In this document: piece after piece, positions 1 through 9,177 of the stretch
How positions within the stretch are numbered: position 1 is the first letter of the stretch
How the letters are laid out: the number at the start of each line of letters is the position of its first letter
Source: Hoeflea sp.
Lineage (GTDB): Bacteria > Pseudomonadota > Alphaproteobacteria > Rhizobiales > Rhizobiaceae
Direction of reading: 5' to 3'
NCBI GenBank assembly: GCA_020637795.1
Contig: JACKJT010000002.1
Span: forward strand, 310,001 to 374,000
DNA: 64,000 bases
Position numbers and translations under genes: made by a program
Notes under the pieces: model-generated
Databases searched by the model: none
Told to the model about the DNA's origin: nothing
Seen by the model: the letters and a program-made list of their open reading frames with translations, nothing else

Positions 1-197
1 TCCATGATCAGTCCGAGATTGAGCCCGGACAGATCGGTATCGCCATAATAGCCGTTGTCGATCCGGAACCCGGCCCAGGTCTGGCAGTAGCCTTCCGTCG
101 GCGGGTGCTGGCCGAGAGAAATCACGCAGGGGCAGAAAACTGTGCAGTTGCACGAAAGCACCAGTTCGCCTTTCAACGCCCACTCAACATCTGCCAT
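1..197 (-). CDS. DUF1326 domain protein, 3' end cut off by window
   Basis: The first 65 codons of a minus-strand gene whose end lies outside the window. The start ATG is at 195-197 with a GAGGGAG ribosome site upstream. The N-terminus carries a dense cysteine cluster, C-x-C-x3-C-x-C (C16, C18, C22, C24), followed by a Gly/Tyr/Trp-rich stretch, which is typical of DUF1326 proteins. The gene starts 27 bp after the stop of the DUF2182 gene on the same strand; DUF1326 and DUF2182 genes are commonly paired. The cysteines suggest metal or redox binding, but no function is established. It is not covered by a complete open frame because it runs off the edge. Confidence 0.8.
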   Translation of the reverse strand, partial: MADVEWALKGELVLSCNCTVFCPCVISLGQHPPTEGYCQTWAGFRIDNGYYGDTDLSGLNLGLIM

Positions 198-224
198 CCC
201 GTTGCGCTCCCTCAAATCCCTGAT

Positions 225-1160
225 TTATTGTATCAGCGCGCCCCAAATCAGGGCAGCCCCCCATAGGCTCACTATCGCGCCGCCGGCGCGCGTTGTCACC
301 CGTCCCGCTCCGGTTTTCTCCAGAAATGTAAACAGGGTCAGCGCCGCCATCCAGACCACATTCATGCTGCCCACCGCAAGCATGATCAGCATCAACGCCC
401 AGCAGCAACCCAGGCACCACAGCCCCTGCTCCATCCCCAGCCGGAATACTCCGCCGGCGTTTGTCTTCCAGCGGGCAAACAGCGTGGTAAAGGGATTGCG
501 GCACTTCGTCAGGCACGCCTCCTTCAAGGCCGTGAACTGGTACAGCCCCGCGCACACCAAAATAAGCCCGGCGATGACGCCCTTCACCGGGCTGGTCGCC
601 GACGAGCCGGAGATCCCGGCGATCGCCAACTGGACAACCGTGAAACTGACAGCCGCCACGGCCCAGACCAACAGGTAGCCGGCAGCGAAAACCGCGGGAT
701 GGATCACCGGTTCACCCCGTGCGGCAGCCGTGTTGGCAATTTCAGAATAGGTGCGGATCATCGGCGCGGCCGTGGGCAACATCATCGCCACCGACATTGC
801 GAACCACATGACAAAGAGCGCCAGCGCCACCGAAGGAAGCGCTCCACTGCTGAACACCAGCCCGGAATCACCCGACAGGCACAGATCGGCGATGATCGCG
901 GCGTAGGAACCGGGCTCCACCGGAAGAAAGCCGGAAATCAACGACATGCCGGGCCCGAGCGGGCGCGGCGTTCCCTGAAGCGCGATCACCGAACCGGCCA
1001 TGGACATCAAGAACCACCAGGCAAGTCCGGCGGTCAGCAGCACCATGGCCATTACCGGCCACACCGGGCGGCGCGCCAACCCTGCGATCGTACGCCCAGA
1101 CCGGTCCAGTTCATCGAACCGGCCGTCGAGCGGATCTGTGTTTGCACGGGGTGTGAACAT
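225..1160 (-). CDS. DUF2182 integral membrane protein
   Basis: A roughly 311-residue polytopic membrane protein of the DUF2182 family (annotated elsewhere as predicted metal-binding integral membrane protein). Hydrophobic segments are spread over the whole length, starting with a helix soon after an Arg-rich N-terminus. I chose the ATG at 1158-1160, which gives MFTPRANT; the longer frame up to 1259 would overlap the divergent UbiH-like gene and its extra residues look non-coding. The gene lies directly upstream of the DUF1326 gene and probably forms a two-gene operon with it. The function is unknown; a membrane-metal role is an inference from family naming only. Confidence 0.75.
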   Translation of the reverse strand: MFTPRANTDPLDGRFDELDRSGRTIAGLARRPVWPVMAMVLLTAGLAWWFLMSMAGSVIALQGTPRPLGPGMSLISGFLPVEPGSYAAIIADLCLSGDSGLVFSSGALPSVALALFVMWFAMSVAMMLPTAAPMIRTYSEIANTAAARGEPVIHPAVFAAGYLLVWAVAAVSFTVVQLAIAGISGSSATSPVKGVIAGLILVCAGLYQFTALKEACLTKCRNPFTTLFARWKTNAGGVFRLGMEQGLWCLGCCWALMLIMLAVGSMNVVWMAALTLFTFLEKTGAGRVTTRAGGAIVSLWGAALIWGALIQ

Positions 1161-1252
1161 GCGCCAAATGATCCCATGGAGTTCGTTCGTCTGGCGATGT
1201 AAAGGATGGACAGGCAACAAGGCAATCGGCAACGCATTGAACGGGTGAAGTT

Positions 1253-2506
1253 TTGGCAAAGGGCGACGTTTTGGCGAAGGGCAAGGATTTGCAGACTGGC
1301 AACGGAGTGTCCGGACCGTATGACGTGGCGGTTATCGGCGGTGGCTTGGCCGGATCTGTCGCCGCTCTTGCCGCGGCAGCGGAAGGCTGGCGCGTCGCCT
1401 TCATTGCGCCGCCACCGCCGCGCCAGGACGGACGGACCACAGCGCTCCTGTCGGAATCGATCGATTTGCTGGACCGTCTCGGCCTCTGGGACGAGGTCAG
1501 GCCAGTGTCTGCTCCCTTGCGCACCATGCGCATTCTCGATGGCACTAGCCGGCTGTTCCGCGCTCCGCCGGTCTCCTTCCGCTCGAGCGAGATTGATCTC
1601 GACGCCTTTGGCTACAACATCCCCAACCAGCCCTTGTTCGATGTGCTCCACGCCGCAACGCGCCAATCGGAACTGATCGACCGTTTCGAGAGCCCGATGG
1701 TGGAGGCGGACCAGTCCGGTGACGATGTCACGTTGACCCTCGAGGATGGCACGAAGGTAACGGCGCTTGCTGCTCTTGCCGCGGACGGCCGCGGCTCGAA
1801 GCTGCGCGAGGCGGTCGGCATCAAGGTCAGGACATGGTCCTATCCGCAAACCGCCCTCGTCATGAATTTTTCCCATCGCATCGGGCATGCCGATGCATCG
1901 ACGGAGTTCCACACCGAGCGGGGCCCGTTCACCCAGGTGCCGCTGCCCGGCAACCGCTCCAGTCTGGTCTGGGCCGTCAGGCCCGAGGACGTCGACGCCA
2001 TCCTTGCCCTGCCCCGCGACGCGCTCAACGCGGAGGTGGAATCGCGGATGCGCTCCATCCTCGGCGCCGTCGAGGTCGAGGGCGATGTACAGGCCTGGCC
2101 GCTGTCGAGCCTGATCGCCGAGAGCTTCGGCAAGGGTCGAACAATGCTGGTGGGTGAAACCGGGCACGCCTTCCCGCCAATCGGCGCACAGGGTCTCAAT
2201 CTGGGCCTGCGCGACATCATGCAGGCAATCCAGTCCATCATCGATGCAGGGGGACCCGAACATGCGCCCCAGGCCGTCACAGCCTTCAATCGCAAGCGCC
2301 GCGCCGATGTGACCAGCCGGACGGCCGGGGTCGACCTGCTCAACCGGGCCCTGCTGAGCTCCTTCCTGCCGGTGCAGGCCCTGCGTGCCGGCGGACTGGC
2401 CGCATTGTCGGCAATTCCGCCGCTGAGGCTTCTGGCCATGCGCGAAGGCATGACACCCGGCTGGCGCAGGAACCGCTCGTCCGGCTCATCCGCACCACGC
2501 GCCTGA
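1253..2506 (+). CDS. UbiH/UbiF-family FAD-dependent hydroxylase
   Basis: A 417-residue flavoprotein monooxygenase of the UbiH/COQ6 type, probably acting on an aromatic ring in ubiquinone synthesis or a related pathway. The dinucleotide-binding fingerprint GGGLAG is near residues 29-34, the DG motif (DGRGSK) near 178, and the ribityl-binding motif near 301 reads GETGHAFPP, so the usual Asp is Glu. The downstream GAQGLNLGLRD is the classical UbiH signature. The start is uncertain: no ATG precedes the fingerprint in frame, so TTG at 1253, TTG further in, or a GTG must be used. It is divergent from the DUF2182 gene and convergent with the AEC transporter. Confidence 0.8.
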   Translation: MAKGDVLAKGKDLQTGNGVSGPYDVAVIGGGLAGSVAALAAAAEGWRVAFIAPPPPRQDGRTTALLSESIDLLDRLGLWDEVRPVSAPLRTMRILDGTSRLFRAPPVSFRSSEIDLDAFGYNIPNQPLFDVLHAATRQSELIDRFESPMVEADQSGDDVTLTLEDGTKVTALAALAADGRGSKLREAVGIKVRTWSYPQTALVMNFSHRIGHADASTEFHTERGPFTQVPLPGNRSSLVWAVRPEDVDAILALPRDALNAEVESRMRSILGAVEVEGDVQAWPLSSLIAESFGKGRTMLVGETGHAFPPIGAQGLNLGLRDIMQAIQSIIDAGGPEHAPQAVTAFNRKRRADVTSRTAGVDLLNRALLSSFLPVQALRAGGLAALSAIPPLRLLAMREGMTPGWRRNRSSGSSAPRA

Positions 2507-2600
2507 CCAAACACATTGAGAAAATGCTGCAACGCTTTGAAATATAATATTATATGTAACTAATTTAGCTGCACATCAGCTTAGACAGCTTGTACCAAAC

Positions 2601-3566
2601 TCATCCCGGAAACAGGTCGGGCGGCAGCGTTCCGCTGGTGATCAGCCAGAGCAGCGCCGATACGCTCAGCACGCTGCTCACGGTGGTGACGAGAACGGTG
2701 GCAGAGGCCCTTTCGACCCAGGTCGAGTACTGCTGCGCAATCACGAACACATTGGTGGCCGTCGGCAGCGAGGCGAGCAGAACCGCCGTATAGACCCAAA
2801 CCGGGTCGAAATCGCCCATGGCGCTCAATCCGAGATACATCATCACCGGGTGCGCGATCAGTTTCATCGGCACGATGTAGCCGAGTTCGACCGGCACCCG
2901 CTTGAGCGGCCTGAGCGCCAGTGTCACGCCCATGGCAAACAGCGCGCAGGGCGCGGCCGCCTGGGCGAGATAATCGATCAGCCGTCCGACCGGCAGCGGC
3001 GGCACGAATTCCAGCCATGCTGCGGCCACCCCAACCACGGTGGCGAGGATGAACGGATGGAAGGCAATCTTGCGCGTCACCCCCAGTGCCAGGGCACCGG
3101 CGCTGCGATGATCGCCGCCGGCGAGTGCCATCATCATCGGTGCGATGGTGAAATGCATGATGTTTTCGAAGCAGAAGATCAGCGCCACCGGCACCGCCGC
3201 CGGCTCCCCGAATGCGAGGATGGCAATCCCAGGACCCATGTAGCCGATATTGCCGTAGGCGCCCGCAAGCCCCTGAACGGTGGCTTCGCCGATCGGCGCG
3301 CGCCGGATCAGGATGCCTGCAGCAAACACCAGCGCAAACACCGTATAGGTCACCACCATGCTGGTCAGCACGTAGTCCCAGCGCGCCAGCTGCTCGATCG
3401 GCGTGCGTGACAACAGCTTGAAAAAAAGCGCGGGCAGCGAAACATAGATGATGAAGGTGTTGAGCCAGCCCATCGCCTCGTGCGGCTGCCTGGTGATCCG
3501 CGCGGCGATGTAACCAAGCAGGATCAGGCCGAAAAACGGCAGCACCAGACCAGTGATTTCAGCCAT
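2601..3566 (-). CDS. AEC-family (auxin efflux carrier-like) transporter
   Basis: A 321-residue inner-membrane protein with about ten hydrophobic helices, beginning MAEITGLVLPFFGLILLGYIA, typical of the AEC family (bacterial members such as MdcF/YfdV export or import small organic acids). The central AYGNIGYMGPGIA segment and the late LPTATNVFVIAQQY segment are the two family hallmarks around the crossover of discontinuous helices. The gene stands alone, convergent with the UbiH-like gene and divergent from hspQ. The substrate cannot be told from sequence. Confidence 0.85.
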   Translation of the reverse strand: MAEITGLVLPFFGLILLGYIAARITRQPHEAMGWLNTFIIYVSLPALFFKLLSRTPIEQLARWDYVLTSMVVTYTVFALVFAAGILIRRAPIGEATVQGLAGAYGNIGYMGPGIAILAFGEPAAVPVALIFCFENIMHFTIAPMMMALAGGDHRSAGALALGVTRKIAFHPFILATVVGVAAAWLEFVPPLPVGRLIDYLAQAAAPCALFAMGVTLALRPLKRVPVELGYIVPMKLIAHPVMMYLGLSAMGDFDPVWVYTAVLLASLPTATNVFVIAQQYSTWVERASATVLVTTVSSVLSVSALLWLITSGTLPPDLFPG

Positions 3567-3701
3567 GCTTGATACCTGCGAGAGCTGTTAATACAATGTT
3601 GCAGCCTTAGCAGGGGGTAGGTTCCCGGCGCTTCTGCGTCAAGGCCAAATGGTTGAACTTCTGGCCAGACTTCCCATGTATTTGGCCAAAGGAAGAAAGA
3701 C

Positions 3702-4031
3702 ATGCAGCTCAAACAAGCCAAGTTTCACATCGGACAAGTCGTCAAGCACCGGATCTTCCCGTTCCGCGGCGTCATCTTTGATGTCGATCCGGTCTATGCC
3801 AATACTGAGGAGTGGTGGAATGCCATTCCCGAGCAGGTCCGCCCCCGCAAGGACCAGCCGTTCTATCATCTGCTCGCCGAAAACGACGAGACCGAATATG
3901 TGGCCTATGTGTCGGAACAGAACCTGCTGATCGATGACAGCGCCAATCCGGTCCGCCATCCGCAGCTGGCCGAGTTCTTTGACGCTCAGGTGGATGGCAC
4001 CTACAAGCCCAAGGAGCGGGTGAGCCACTGA
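3702..4031 (+). CDS. hspQ: Heat shock protein HspQ
   Basis: A 109-residue protein matching HspQ (YccV-like, hemimethylated-DNA-binding fold) over its whole length. In enterobacteria HspQ acts as a Lon specificity-enhancing factor and influences DnaA stability. Recognisable blocks are the N-terminal AKFHIGQVVKHR, the FPFRGVIFDVDP strand, and the central NDETEYVAYVSEQNLL. A GAAAGA stretch lies just before the ATG. The gene is monocistronic and ends in front of a strong bidirectional terminator shared with ialB. Confidence 0.92.
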   Translation: MQLKQAKFHIGQVVKHRIFPFRGVIFDVDPVYANTEEWWNAIPEQVRPRKDQPFYHLLAENDETEYVAYVSEQNLLIDDSANPVRHPQLAEFFDAQVDGTYKPKERVSH

Positions 4032-4072
4032 ACCCGCAACCGGCGGCCAGGCAAGGCCGAGTGCACGCATAG

Positions 4073-4108
4073 AAAAAGCCCGGATGCGGTGACGCATCCG
4101 GGCCTTTT
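4073..4108. terminator. Bidirectional rho-independent terminator between hspQ and ialB
   Basis: A perfect 11-bp stem GCCCGGATGCG (4078-4088) / CGCATCCGGGC (4093-4103) with loop GTGA, followed by CTTTT on the plus strand and preceded by AAAAA, which gives a T-run on the minus strand. It lies between the convergent stops of hspQ (4031) and the ialB-like gene (4124), so it can stop both transcripts. Confidence 0.92.
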
Positions 4109-4123
4109 AAATTTCTGCGGCAA

Positions 4124-4732
4124 TCAGTTCTTCTTGGCGGCCGCCTGGGCCTCTTCAAGCTTCTTGCGGGCTTCGTCGGCCTTCTTGGCCATTTCTTCCT
4201 GCAGCAGGCGCTGGCGTTCCTGGAGTTCGGACTGCGCGATCGGGTCACCCTCCCAGCCCTGGGTGAAGCCTTCCAGCGAAATCTTCAACGGGTTCGGCGT
4301 GCGCTGGTAGTTGACCGAAGTCAGAACAAGCTCGCCGCCCTTCTTGAACGAAGCGACCATGGCGTCGGTCAGCAGGGTTTCAGCAACGCAGGTTTCCGGC
4401 ATGCAGATCGCATATTCGAGACGCTGGGCCTGGCCGCCATCGACCTGCATGTTGATGCCCGGCTGGATCATCCGCGCGGTCGGAACCGTGACCTGAAGAA
4501 TCATCCGGTTCACCTTGCCGGTGACCTTGATCAGGCCGATAGCCGTCAGCAGCTGCCCCGTCGGCGCCGTGACGATGTTCTGAACGATGCAGACATCATT
4601 GTCTTCCTGCTTTGTGCAGGTCTTGTACCAGCCCTGGTTTGCACCCTGAGCGGAAGCGGTTGCCGGCATGAATGCGGCGGCGACGCCAACCGACATGACA
4701 GATGCGAAAAGGGTCTTTGTGATGGCGTTCAT
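4124..4732 (-). CDS. Invasion associated locus B (IalB) family protein
   Basis: A 202-residue secreted protein of the IalB family, named after the Bartonella erythrocyte-invasion locus but widespread in rhizobia, where the role is not settled. A signal peptide spans residues 1-28 with an ATASA/Q cleavage site. The mature domain holds cysteines in the pattern of the family (WYKTC, DVCIVQ, AICMPETC), probably two disulfides. The last 45 residues form a highly charged Glu/Lys/Ala helix, likely a coiled coil. A GGAG lies 12 nt before the ATG. It is monocistronic with a strong terminator. Confidence 0.88.
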   Translation of the reverse strand: MNAITKTLFASVMSVGVAAAFMPATASAQGANQGWYKTCTKQEDNDVCIVQNIVTAPTGQLLTAIGLIKVTGKVNRMILQVTVPTARMIQPGINMQVDGGQAQRLEYAICMPETCVAETLLTDAMVASFKKGGELVLTSVNYQRTPNPLKISLEGFTQGWEGDPIAQSELQERQRLLQEEMAKKADEARKKLEEAQAAAKKN

Positions 4733-5034
4733 TTGTTTCCATTACTCCTGAAATGCGGCCCCGGGGCAGCGTAGGGTTCGCGCATACTCTGCGCCCTCAT
4801 GTATATAGCGCGCCTTCTCGATTGAAAATGCGGCAACAGCAAGGCTTGTTTCGCGTTCCTGTTAACGCGTGGAGGCGCCAATATCCAGCCCGGCGACGCG
4901 GTTGAGCTCAAAAAAATCGCCTCCTGCCCGGTCCATGGTAGTCTGTGCGAACCGGCCCGTATATTCTCCGGACGGGATTCGGCGGCGCAGTCTCTGGCAA
5001 CGCCGCCGCGCATCAGGCCTTGGGAGTAACGACG
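4733..5034. other. Divergent intergenic region, ialB / solute-binding protein
   Basis: 302 bp between two divergent starts. It must hold both promoters. A TATATA at about 4802-4807 could be a -10 element for the minus-strand ialB gene, but I find no convincing -35 partner. An in-frame extension of the solute-binding-protein frame reaches back to 4945 but lacks a signal peptide at its start, so I treat it as non-coding. No convincing RNA gene or operator is visible. Confidence 0.4.
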
Positions 5035-6858
5035 ATGAGACAATTGCTGGCGGCACTGGCTGTCGTTGCAGGCACCCTGATCGGCGCCGTGCCAGGTGCG
5101 CGAGCCGAACCTGTTCATGCCATCGCCATGCACGGCGAACCGGCATTGCCGGCCGGTTTCTCCCACCTTCCCTACGTCAACCCGGATGCGCCCAAGGGCG
5201 GAAAGGTCACCTATGGGGTCGTCGGCACATTCGACAGCGTACGCCCCTTCATCGTCAAGAGCATGCGCACGACAGCCCGCGGACTTGCCGACCCGGTCTT
5301 CGGCAATCTCGTCTACGAGACCCTGATGCAGCGCTCCCAGGACGAACCGTTCACCCTCTACGGACTGCTTGCCGAGACGGTTGAATGGGACGATGAGCGC
5401 AGCTTCATCCAGTACAACATCAATCCCGCCGCACGCTGGTCGGATGGCGAGCCGGTGACCGCCGACGATGTGATCTTCACCATGGAACTGCTCAGGGACA
5501 AAGGGCGGCCGCCTTACAGCGCCCGGCTGAACCGGGTGGCCAGCATGGAAAAGGTCGGCCCCCTCTCCGTCCGGTTCACCTTCAACGAGAATTCCAACCG
5601 TGAGTTTCCGCTGATCCTGTCGCTGTCGCCGGTGCTGCCCAAGCACGCGACCGACGTGGAGAGTTTTGAACAGTCGACGCTGACGCCCGGCATTGGTTCC
5701 GGTCCGTATCTGCTCAGCGAGGTCAAGCCCGGCGAGCGCATCACCTTCACGCGCCGCGACGACTATTGGGCCAAGGACCTGCCGATCAAGCGCGGCATCG
5801 ACAATTACGACCAGATCGCCATTGAGTATTTCCTTTCCGAAACAGCCCAGTTCGAGGCCTTCAAGAAGGGCGTCTTCGACGTCTACCCGGACGGCAGCGC
5901 CACCAACTGGTCACGCGGCTATAATTTCCCGGCGGTGACGTCAGGCGAGATCGTCCGCAAGGAATATGAAAGCCGGACCCCATCGGGCATGTACGGTTTT
6001 GTCTTCAACACGCGCAGGCCGCTGTTTGAGGACGTCCGGGTTCGGCGCGCGCTGACAATGCTCTTCGATTTCGAGTGGGCCAACCGTAGCCTCTATGACA
6101 ACACCTACAAGCGCACCCACTCGTTCTGGGACGGCTCGGATCTGTCGAGCTACGGCAAGCCCGCCGATTCGCGCGAACGCGAGATCCTGGCCGCCTTTCC
6201 CGACGCTGTGTCCGCCGATATTCTGGACGGAACCTGGGTTCTGCCGGTCACCGACGGCTCGGGCCGCGACCGCAAGGTCCAGCGCGCGGCGCTGACGCTG
6301 CTGCAGGAGGCCGGATACGGCATCAAGGACGGCAAGCTGGTCGACGCCAACGGAACGCATTTCGCCTTTGACCTAATGACCCAGAACGAGGGACAGGAAA
6401 AACTGGCGATCGCCTTCCAGCGCTCGCTGGCAGCTCTCGGCATCGAGATGTCGATCCGCACGGTCGACGACGCGCAGTACCAGCAGCGCTCGCAGACCTT
6501 CGACTACGACATGATCATGAAGGCCTTTTCGTCGTCGCTGTCGCCCGGCGCGGAACAGTTGAACCGCTGGGGATCGGCGTCCCGCAATGTCCAGGGCTCG
6601 TTCAATTTCGCCGGCGCAGCCAGTCCGGCGATCGACGCCGCCATCGATGCGATGCTCAACGCCCGCACGGCCGATGACTTCCGTTCGTCGGTGCGCGCGT
6701 TTGACCGCGTCCTGCTCTCCGGCCATTATGTGATCCCGGCCTTCCACCTCGGCAAATCCTGGGTGGCGCATCGCAGCCGGATCGTCGAACCCGAGGCCGG
6801 ACCGCCGCTTTACGGCTATTACCTGCCGGCCTGGTGGGACAAGACTGCTGCCCGCTAA
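5035..6858 (+). CDS. Family-5 extracellular solute-binding protein (peptide/YejA type)
   Basis: A 607-residue periplasmic substrate-binding protein of an oligopeptide-type ABC importer. The start ATG at 5035 follows GGGAG by about eight bases and gives a clear signal peptide (residues 1-24, GARA/EP). The mature start, with HAIAMHGEPALP and PDAPKGGKV, is typical of the YejA-like subgroup. The ARWSDGEPVTADDVIFTME block is the family-5 signature. No permease or ATPase genes adjoin it, so it is an orphan component that must use transporters encoded elsewhere or has a separate role. The DsbA-like gene follows after 35 bp. Confidence 0.88.
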   Translation: MRQLLAALAVVAGTLIGAVPGARAEPVHAIAMHGEPALPAGFSHLPYVNPDAPKGGKVTYGVVGTFDSVRPFIVKSMRTTARGLADPVFGNLVYETLMQRSQDEPFTLYGLLAETVEWDDERSFIQYNINPAARWSDGEPVTADDVIFTMELLRDKGRPPYSARLNRVASMEKVGPLSVRFTFNENSNREFPLILSLSPVLPKHATDVESFEQSTLTPGIGSGPYLLSEVKPGERITFTRRDDYWAKDLPIKRGIDNYDQIAIEYFLSETAQFEAFKKGVFDVYPDGSATNWSRGYNFPAVTSGEIVRKEYESRTPSGMYGFVFNTRRPLFEDVRVRRALTMLFDFEWANRSLYDNTYKRTHSFWDGSDLSSYGKPADSREREILAAFPDAVSADILDGTWVLPVTDGSGRDRKVQRAALTLLQEAGYGIKDGKLVDANGTHFAFDLMTQNEGQEKLAIAFQRSLAALGIEMSIRTVDDAQYQQRSQTFDYDMIMKAFSSSLSPGAEQLNRWGSASRNVQGSFNFAGAASPAIDAAIDAMLNARTADDFRSSVRAFDRVLLSGHYVIPAFHLGKSWVAHRSRIVEPEAGPPLYGYYLPAWWDKTAAR

Positions 6859-6893
6859 CATATGGACCTGGAAAACACCCGAAAGGTGATCTC

Positions 6894-7577
6894 ATGACTG
6901 CTCCCGCATTGACCATCGATGTCGTCTCGGACGTCATGTGCCCCTGGTGCTATATCGGCAAGCGCCGGCTCGAGGACGCACTGGCGGAAGTCCGCAATGA
7001 GTTCGATGTGGAAGTGCGCTGGCGGCCTTACCAGCTGGATCCGACCTTGCCCAAGGAAGGCAAGGACCGGAAGCAATATCTCGAGGACAAGTTCGGCGGT
7101 GCGGCGGGAGCCGAGCAAGCCTATGCCGCCGTTCGCGCCGCCGGCGCGGAAGAGGAGATACCCTTTGCGTTCGACAGGATAAAGTTTTCTGCCAACACGC
7201 TTGACGCTCACCGGCTGATCCGCTGGGCCAGCTCGCTCGGCCTGCCGGCGCAGCACCAGATGGTGGAATTGCTGTTCAAGGCCTATTTCGAGGACGGCAA
7301 GAGCCTCGGCGACGACGCGGTGCTGATCGAGGCGGCCGAACAGGTCGGACTTGAAACCCCGGTGGTCGAACGCTTGCTAGCCGGGGACGCCGACCGCGAT
7401 ACGGTGTCCGCCGAGATCGACCAGGCGCGGCAGATGGGCGTCACCGGCGTGCCCTGCTTCATCATGGACATGCAGTATGCCGTCGTCGGCGCCCAGTCAT
7501 CCGAGGCGCTGGCCGACGCCATGCGCAAGATCGTCGCCAGTCGCGGCAATCAGGCAGCGGGAAACGACAACGGCTAA
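6894..7577 (+). CDS. DsbA-family oxidoreductase, FrnE-like
   Basis: A 227-residue thioredoxin-fold protein of the FrnE/DsbA (2-hydroxychromene-2-carboxylate isomerase-like) group. The active-site CPWC is at residues 16-19 at the end of the first strand, and the cis-proline loop reads TGVPCFIMD near residue 184. There is no signal peptide, so it is cytoplasmic, as FrnE proteins are. The ATG at 6894 has AAAGGTGA upstream; a longer frame beginning inside the previous gene is not needed. The role is probably thiol-disulfide chemistry in stress defence, inferred from the family. Confidence 0.88.
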   Translation: MTAPALTIDVVSDVMCPWCYIGKRRLEDALAEVRNEFDVEVRWRPYQLDPTLPKEGKDRKQYLEDKFGGAAGAEQAYAAVRAAGAEEEIPFAFDRIKFSANTLDAHRLIRWASSLGLPAQHQMVELLFKAYFEDGKSLGDDAVLIEAAEQVGLETPVVERLLAGDADRDTVSAEIDQARQMGVTGVPCFIMDMQYAVVGAQSSEALADAMRKIVASRGNQAAGNDNG

Positions 7578-7650
7578 AACCGAATCCGGCACGTGTCGTT
7601 CCGGATGGCAATTCCGCCGCCGGGCAAGGCACTCGCAGATGTGGATGATC

Positions 7651-9039
7651 CTACCGCCGGTTCACGGTCTCAAATCGCGCGCGGCTGAGGCTGACTAGAG
7701 CCGAGACGGCAGCACACAAACCGGCAAGCACCAGCGCGATACCGGGGGCTTGGACCACTGGAACAAGCGCGAAGATGATCGACATTGATATGGCGCCCGT
7801 TGTCTGGCCCAACAGTCGAGCGGTGCCCTGCATGGCTCCGGCAGCCCCGCTGCGGGCCTTCGGCGCGGACAGCAGCAGAGTGCGGTTGTTCGGGGTCTGG
7901 AACAGGCCAAATCCGGCTCCGGCAAGCGTTGTTCCGATCAGAAAGGCGATGCCCCTTGCATCCGGCGGGAACAGTCCGGCGATCAGCAGCCCCAGCGCCA
8001 GCAAGCCGCCGCCGGACGCGCACAGCCACGCCGTCTTGATCCGGTCGGCCAGCCGTCCTGCGATCGGGGCCATGATGATCGTCGCGACAGGCCACGGCAT
8101 CATGTAGAGCCCGGTCAGTGCCGGCGTCATGCCCATGGTGTGATGAAGGTAGAACGGCAACGCCACATAGGCCAGCATCTGTCCGGTAAAGCAGGCAACG
8201 GACGCGATCACCGCCACCCGAAAGCCGGGTTCGGCGAGCAGATCGGTCGGCACGATCGGCGTGGGTGTGTTGCGTTCCAGCCGCAGCACCGCCAGCAGGC
8301 ACAGGACCGCGCATCCGATCAGGATGGCGCTGCTTGCGGGTGCGGTGGCGATCTGTTCCGCGCCCGAAAAGAACAGGATGAACATCGCGGTGCTGGCGAG
8401 CAACGCCAGAACGTTGATCCGCCTCCTGACGCCATCCATGTGGCCGAGAAACTTCCCGCACAACAGCACGATCACGCCGAGCGGCAGGTTGACGGCAAAC
8501 AGCCAGGGCCAACTGGCGACCGAGAGGATGGCGCCGGCGACAGCCGGCCCCGCCGCCGCGGAAATGGCGATGGCCATGGCATTGAAACCGATGACGGTCC
8601 CGAGCATGCGCTGCGGCACTGCCGTGCGCAGGTTCATGGCTGCGAGCCCCATGATCGCGCCGGCGCCCAAGCCTTGCATAAAGCGCGCAGCCACAAGCAG
8701 CGGCAGGCTGCCGGCCAGCGCGCAAGCCGTTGACGCCAGCGTGAACAGCGCGACACCCAGCAGGAAGACACGCCGCGGCCCGTAGATCTCGCCAAGTGCG
8801 CCGCAGGGAAGCAGAGCCACCAGCACGGCAAGCTGGTAGCTCGAGACCACCCACACCGTGTCGCTGGGATGCGCCCCAAGAGACTGTGCGATCGAGGGTA
8901 ACGCCACATTGGCGATGGCGCTGTCGAGCACGACCAGCACAAGCGACAGCAGCAGCACGCCGATGGCAAACTGGCGCCGGGGCGCAGGCAGGCCGTCGTC
9001 GACGGGGTCAAGGGATGGTGGTGTGGACATTGAGGTCAT
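7651..9039 (-). CDS. MFS transporter, DHA2 (QacA/SmvA-like) family
   Basis: A 462-residue drug:H+ antiporter with about fourteen hydrophobic segments. Family marks are an early VLDSAIANVALPSIA helix (motif D1 type), the cytoplasmic loop GEIYGPRRVFLLG (motif A), and the AGPAVAGAIL antiporter motif C in helix 5. It probably exports toxic organic cations or antibiotics. The start is ATG at 9039, with a second ATG nine bases downstream. It follows the metallophosphoesterase gene on the same strand after 138 bp with no visible signal between them. Confidence 0.88.
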   Translation of the reverse strand: MTSMSTPPSLDPVDDGLPAPRRQFAIGVLLLSLVLVVLDSAIANVALPSIAQSLGAHPSDTVWVVSSYQLAVLVALLPCGALGEIYGPRRVFLLGVALFTLASTACALAGSLPLLVAARFMQGLGAGAIMGLAAMNLRTAVPQRMLGTVIGFNAMAIAISAAAGPAVAGAILSVASWPWLFAVNLPLGVIVLLCGKFLGHMDGVRRRINVLALLASTAMFILFFSGAEQIATAPASSAILIGCAVLCLLAVLRLERNTPTPIVPTDLLAEPGFRVAVIASVACFTGQMLAYVALPFYLHHTMGMTPALTGLYMMPWPVATIIMAPIAGRLADRIKTAWLCASGGGLLALGLLIAGLFPPDARGIAFLIGTTLAGAGFGLFQTPNNRTLLLSAPKARSGAAGAMQGTARLLGQTTGAISMSIIFALVPVVQAPGIALVLAGLCAAVSALVSLSRARFETVNRR

Positions 9040-9177
9040 TTCGTCTTCTGATCAGATCAGCGATACCCGCGCCGCACCGATTGCGCCAGACGCCATCGGA
9101 AAATTCAGCGCCGTGTCAGATACATGCCGCCACAATAGCTGCACCGCTGGTGTCGCAGACGCTCCGCATGGATCGCC

